From assembly GCA_910577785.1 (NCBI GenBank), contig CAJTNT010000053.1, positions 1 to 23,220 on the forward strand: a DNA stretch of 23,220 nucleotides, written 5' to 3'. Shown in pieces: positions 22,851 to 23,220 of this stretch. This DNA is from an uncultured Lachnospiraceae bacterium (GTDB lineage: Bacteria > Bacillota > Clostridia > Lachnospirales > Lachnospiraceae). The notes below the pieces were generated by a model that was not told the DNA's origin, made no database searches, and saw only the letters and a list, made by a program, of their open reading frames with translations. The position numbers and the translations under genes are program-made. Each line of letters opens with the position of its first letter. Positions within the stretch are counted from its first letter, which is position 1.

Positions 22851-23175
22851 GAAAAAGTTCTTTTATCTTGGAGGATCCTTTTCGGAGAATTTCTGTTTTT
22901 GTCCCTCAATTAATGCTATGTTATTGTTGTTATCTTATAGAAAGATGTCTTAATAAACAATTCCTTATTTGTCGATTGACCATTTAAAGGTGGGTCTGAT
23001 CCGCAGCGGAAATACGGCGCTTACCCCAATGAGCAATGAAGCGGAGCTTACAGAATACTTACTCCCTTTTCGGAATTGTGTACCCAGATAATATGAGCCT
23101 ATAAATATACATTACGGGTGGCAGACAAATATTTTATATTCAAAATATTAAATCAGGTTTTGGGGAGGTGTGACC
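22851..23175 (+). other. Intergenic region of about 325 bases
   Basis: The stretch is AT-rich at its ends, with a more GC-balanced middle (about 22976-23080). GAT/ATC and GACC/GGTC can pair around 22974-23002. A short open frame with a TTG start (22969-23091) has no ribosome site. No known RNA, repeat or mobile element was recognised apart from a candidate promoter near its right end. Confidence 0.4.
23076..23105 (+). promoter_or_regulatory. Candidate promoter of the right-edge gene
   Basis: TTGTGT (23076-23081) and TATAAA (23100-23105) are 18 bases apart. The match is modest, with a start near 23112, about 65 bases before the next ATG. Confidence 0.3.
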
Positions 23176-23220
23176 ATGATTTTACAAAATGAAATATGTC
23201 ACATTGAAATCAATATTGAC
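23176..23220 (+). CDS. 5' end of an unrecognised gene (partial)
   Basis: ATG at 23176 is preceded by GGGGAGGTG (23162-23170), a good ribosome site with 5-base spacing. The open frame encodes MILQNEICHIEINID and runs off the window. Too little is present to name a family. Confidence 0.6.
   Translation, partial: MILQNEICHIEINID

Noticed and set aside
22969..23091. 40-codon frame with a TTG start before the right-edge gene
   Set aside because: It has no ribosome site, no recognised similarity and stop codons just upstream; it could be a gene remnant but cannot be supported.

Overview
The window reads as chromosomal DNA of an anaerobic Firmicute, most likely a gut-type clostridium of the Lachnospiraceae. 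This is inferred from strong AGGAGG-type ribosome sites, consensus sigma-A promoters (TTGACA-17-TATAAT class), lipoproteins with Gram-positive-style lipoboxes, and gene families typical of that group (clostridial TrpRS, M3 oligoendopeptidase, LUD protein, FIVAR/Ig-like surface protein). The assignment comes from recognising families, not from a search. No mobile element, CRISPR array, tRNA or rRNA gene was seen.

Layout, left to right. Positions 1-78 hold the end of an unrecognised gene. A consensus promoter and a roughly 215-base leader then precede a hybrid sensor kinase with two receiver domains. The kinase is translationally coupled to an orphan substrate-binding lipoprotein, and the two probably form one sensing unit. 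After a terminator-like hairpin come hemA and one very long gene that fuses HemC, CobA and HemD. Together they carry glutamyl-tRNA to precorrin-2 apart from the steps done by HemL and HemB, which are not in the window. A stand-alone LUD protein lies on the minus strand and shares a divergent promoter region with trpS. A secreted FIVAR/Ig-like protein follows and ends at a good intrinsic terminator. Next is an M3 oligoendopeptidase.

The right third is an oligopeptide ABC operon, oppA-oppB-oppC-oppD-oppF, preceded by about 500 bases of dense regulatory-looking sequence: two promoters, a possible attenuator with a five-codon reading frame, a perfect hairpin, and three tandem hairpin repeats just before oppA. 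The operon itself is unusual. OppC carries a complete seven-repeat RCC1-like beta-propeller (about 270 residues) inserted in its first extracytoplasmic loop, and OppF carries about 180 residues of charged, helix-rich coiled-coil sequence inserted between Walker A and the Q-loop. OppB and OppD are ordinary. The transporter therefore seems to have extra parts on both faces of the membrane, and its binding protein sits on a 58-residue acidic tether. This modified importer is the best candidate in the window for an undescribed system. The oligoendopeptidase just upstream fits a peptide uptake and breakdown role.

After oppF come a nested structured RNA candidate with terminator-like hairpins, a 71-residue single-span membrane protein, about 325 bases with little recognisable content, and the first 15 codons of a gene that runs off the edge.
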